Assembly: GCA_902781655.1 (NCBI GenBank)
Contig: CACZJZ010000004.1
Span: forward strand, 90,187 to 154,186
Direction: 5' to 3'
Source of the DNA: an uncultured Lachnospiraceae bacterium
Lineage (GTDB): Bacteria; Bacillota; Clostridia; Lachnospirales; Lachnospiraceae
DNA length: 64,000 nt
A program made the translations under genes and the position numbers. The notes beneath the pieces are model-generated. The model worked only from the letters and a program-made list of their open reading frames with translations, searched no databases and had not been told where the DNA came from. Of this stretch, positions 63,440 to 64,000 are shown in pieces. Positions within the stretch are counted from its first letter, which is position 1. The number at the start of each line of letters is the position of its first letter.

Positions 63440-63522
63440 CACACATTATTTTAAAGTAATCTAATGTGTGCTCGTCGTTTTGCGGTTGGCAATCGCACAT
63501 TATTTACGTATAATATAATGTG
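63440..63522 (+). promoter_or_regulatory. AbiE promoter with two inverted-repeat operators
   Basis: First repeat: CACACATTA (63440-63448) and TAATGTGTG (63462-63470), 13-base spacer. Second: CACATTAT (63496-63503) and ATAATGTG (63515-63522), 11-base spacer. Promoter TTGGCA (63486-63491), 17 bases, TATAAT (63509-63514), so the second repeat covers the -10. AbiEi antitoxins are known to repress their own promoter through paired inverted repeats. Confidence 0.75.
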
Positions 63523-63547
63523 TGACTGTCAAAGCGAGGTGAGAAGC

Positions 63548-64000
63548 ATGAACGCCAAGGAAAAAATCGAAGAACTACTGGAAGCATCGGAGGACGGCAC
63601 GATCACCGCAGCGCAGGTGACGGAAGCCGGACTGCACCGCAGCGTTTTACAGGAATTTGTAAAGAGCGGCGAGATGTACCGCTTTGGGCGCGGTCTGTAT
63701 GTGCGTAGCAGCGCATGGGAGGACGATTTTTACCTCTTGCAGCGCAAGTACGGACGCGGGATCTATTCGCACGATACCGCTCTGTATCTGCTGGGCTATT
63801 CAGACCGTACCCCGGCGAAATATACGATGACCTTTCCCAAGGGCTACAATGCCCCATCCTTGAAGCAGGAAAATTTAATTGTCAAGCGCGTTGTGCCGGA
63901 GAACTACGAGTTCGGCAGAATTGAAATTGAATCCCCATCCGGCAATCCAATTCGTGTTTATGATTTGGAACGGACGCTGTGTGACATTCTGCGCGGCAGC
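63548..64000 (+). CDS. AbiEi-family type IV antitoxin, 3' end outside window
   Basis: 151 codons in the window from MNAKEKIEELLEASEDGTI (RBS GAGGTGAG). The N-terminal winged helix is seen in ITAAQVTEAGLHRSVLQEFV and SGEMYRFGRGLYVRS; then SHDTALYLLGYSDRTP and VYDLERTLCDILRGS, typical of AbiEi. The partner toxin AbiEii, a nucleotidyltransferase, is expected just downstream. Two inverted repeats and a promoter lie in front. The system may have arrived with the mobile element whose fragments are at 62.4-63.4 kb. Confidence 0.9.
   Translation, partial: MNAKEKIEELLEASEDGTITAAQVTEAGLHRSVLQEFVKSGEMYRFGRGLYVRSSAWEDDFYLLQRKYGRGIYSHDTALYLLGYSDRTPAKYTMTFPKGYNAPSLKQENLIVKRVVPENYEFGRIEIESPSGNPIRVYDLERTLCDILRGS

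Overview
The window reads as a chromosomal segment of an anaerobic, G+C-rich member of the Clostridia, most like the Lachnospiraceae. The signs are a type III glutamine synthetase, an ANTAR regulator next to a clostridial-type GlnA, LL-diaminopimelate aminotransferase, group B and sensory [FeFe] hydrogenases with a SpoIIE-type phosphatase, a tryptophan T-box, a fused FeoA-FeoB and a GPH sugar symporter. This is inference from gene content. Most genes lie on the minus strand. There are no rRNA or tRNA genes, no CRISPR array and no complete insertion sequence.

Layout. 1-2.4 kb: an MBOAT acyltransferase (cut by the window edge) behind a polytopic DUF2142-like protein. 2.6-7.2 kb: a DUF3048 lipoprotein (+) facing GH13 and GH32 glycosidases (-) across a strong shared terminator. 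7.3-9.9 kb: ddl-murF. 10.1-20.4 kb: a nitrogen block, glnN, gltB, gltD and an Amt-PII fusion gene, with asnB divergent at 20.8 kb. 22.4-26.5 kb: DAHP synthase coupled to a cation-efflux protein, a small unexplained transcription unit with a 26-codon ORF, and a MATE exporter. 26.6-31.9 kb: a hydrogenase module. 32.0-38.7 kb: an operon pyrG-purF-dapL-glnA-ANTAR gene. 39-47.7 kb: a HAD phosphatase, then a carbohydrate locus (GPH symporter, small protein, AraC regulator, GH3, unusual alpha/beta hydrolase). 47.8-53.0 kb: a PfkB kinase, iron uptake (FeoAB fusion and a Cys-rich/HMA protein) and a CapA-like protein. 53.1-60.1 kb: trpE-G-D-CF-B-A under a Trp T-box. 60.3-62.3 kb: a tannase-like lipoprotein. 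62.3-64 kb: remnants of a mobile element (truncated MerR gene, internally deleted relaxase) and the start of an AbiE toxin-antitoxin system.

How it fits together. Nitrogen assimilation is the theme of the left and middle parts: ammonium entry (Amt-PII), two glutamine synthetases (GlnN, GlnA), GOGAT (GltBD), and glutamine-consuming enzymes (AsnB, PurF, PyrG, and TrpG further on). Several of these genes have leaders with intrinsic terminators (amt, glnN, asnB, pyrG). In the amt leader a hairpin with an ANTAR-type hexaloop overlaps the terminator stem, so the ANTAR protein encoded after glnA is a plausible antiterminator. The hydrogenase module pairs a catalytic group B enzyme, behind a promoter overlapped by a Rex-like operator, with a PAS-containing sensory hydrogenase and a PP2C/SpoIIE phosphatase.

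Genes are called from translated motifs, start codons from visible Shine-Dalgarno sequences. No database search was possible.
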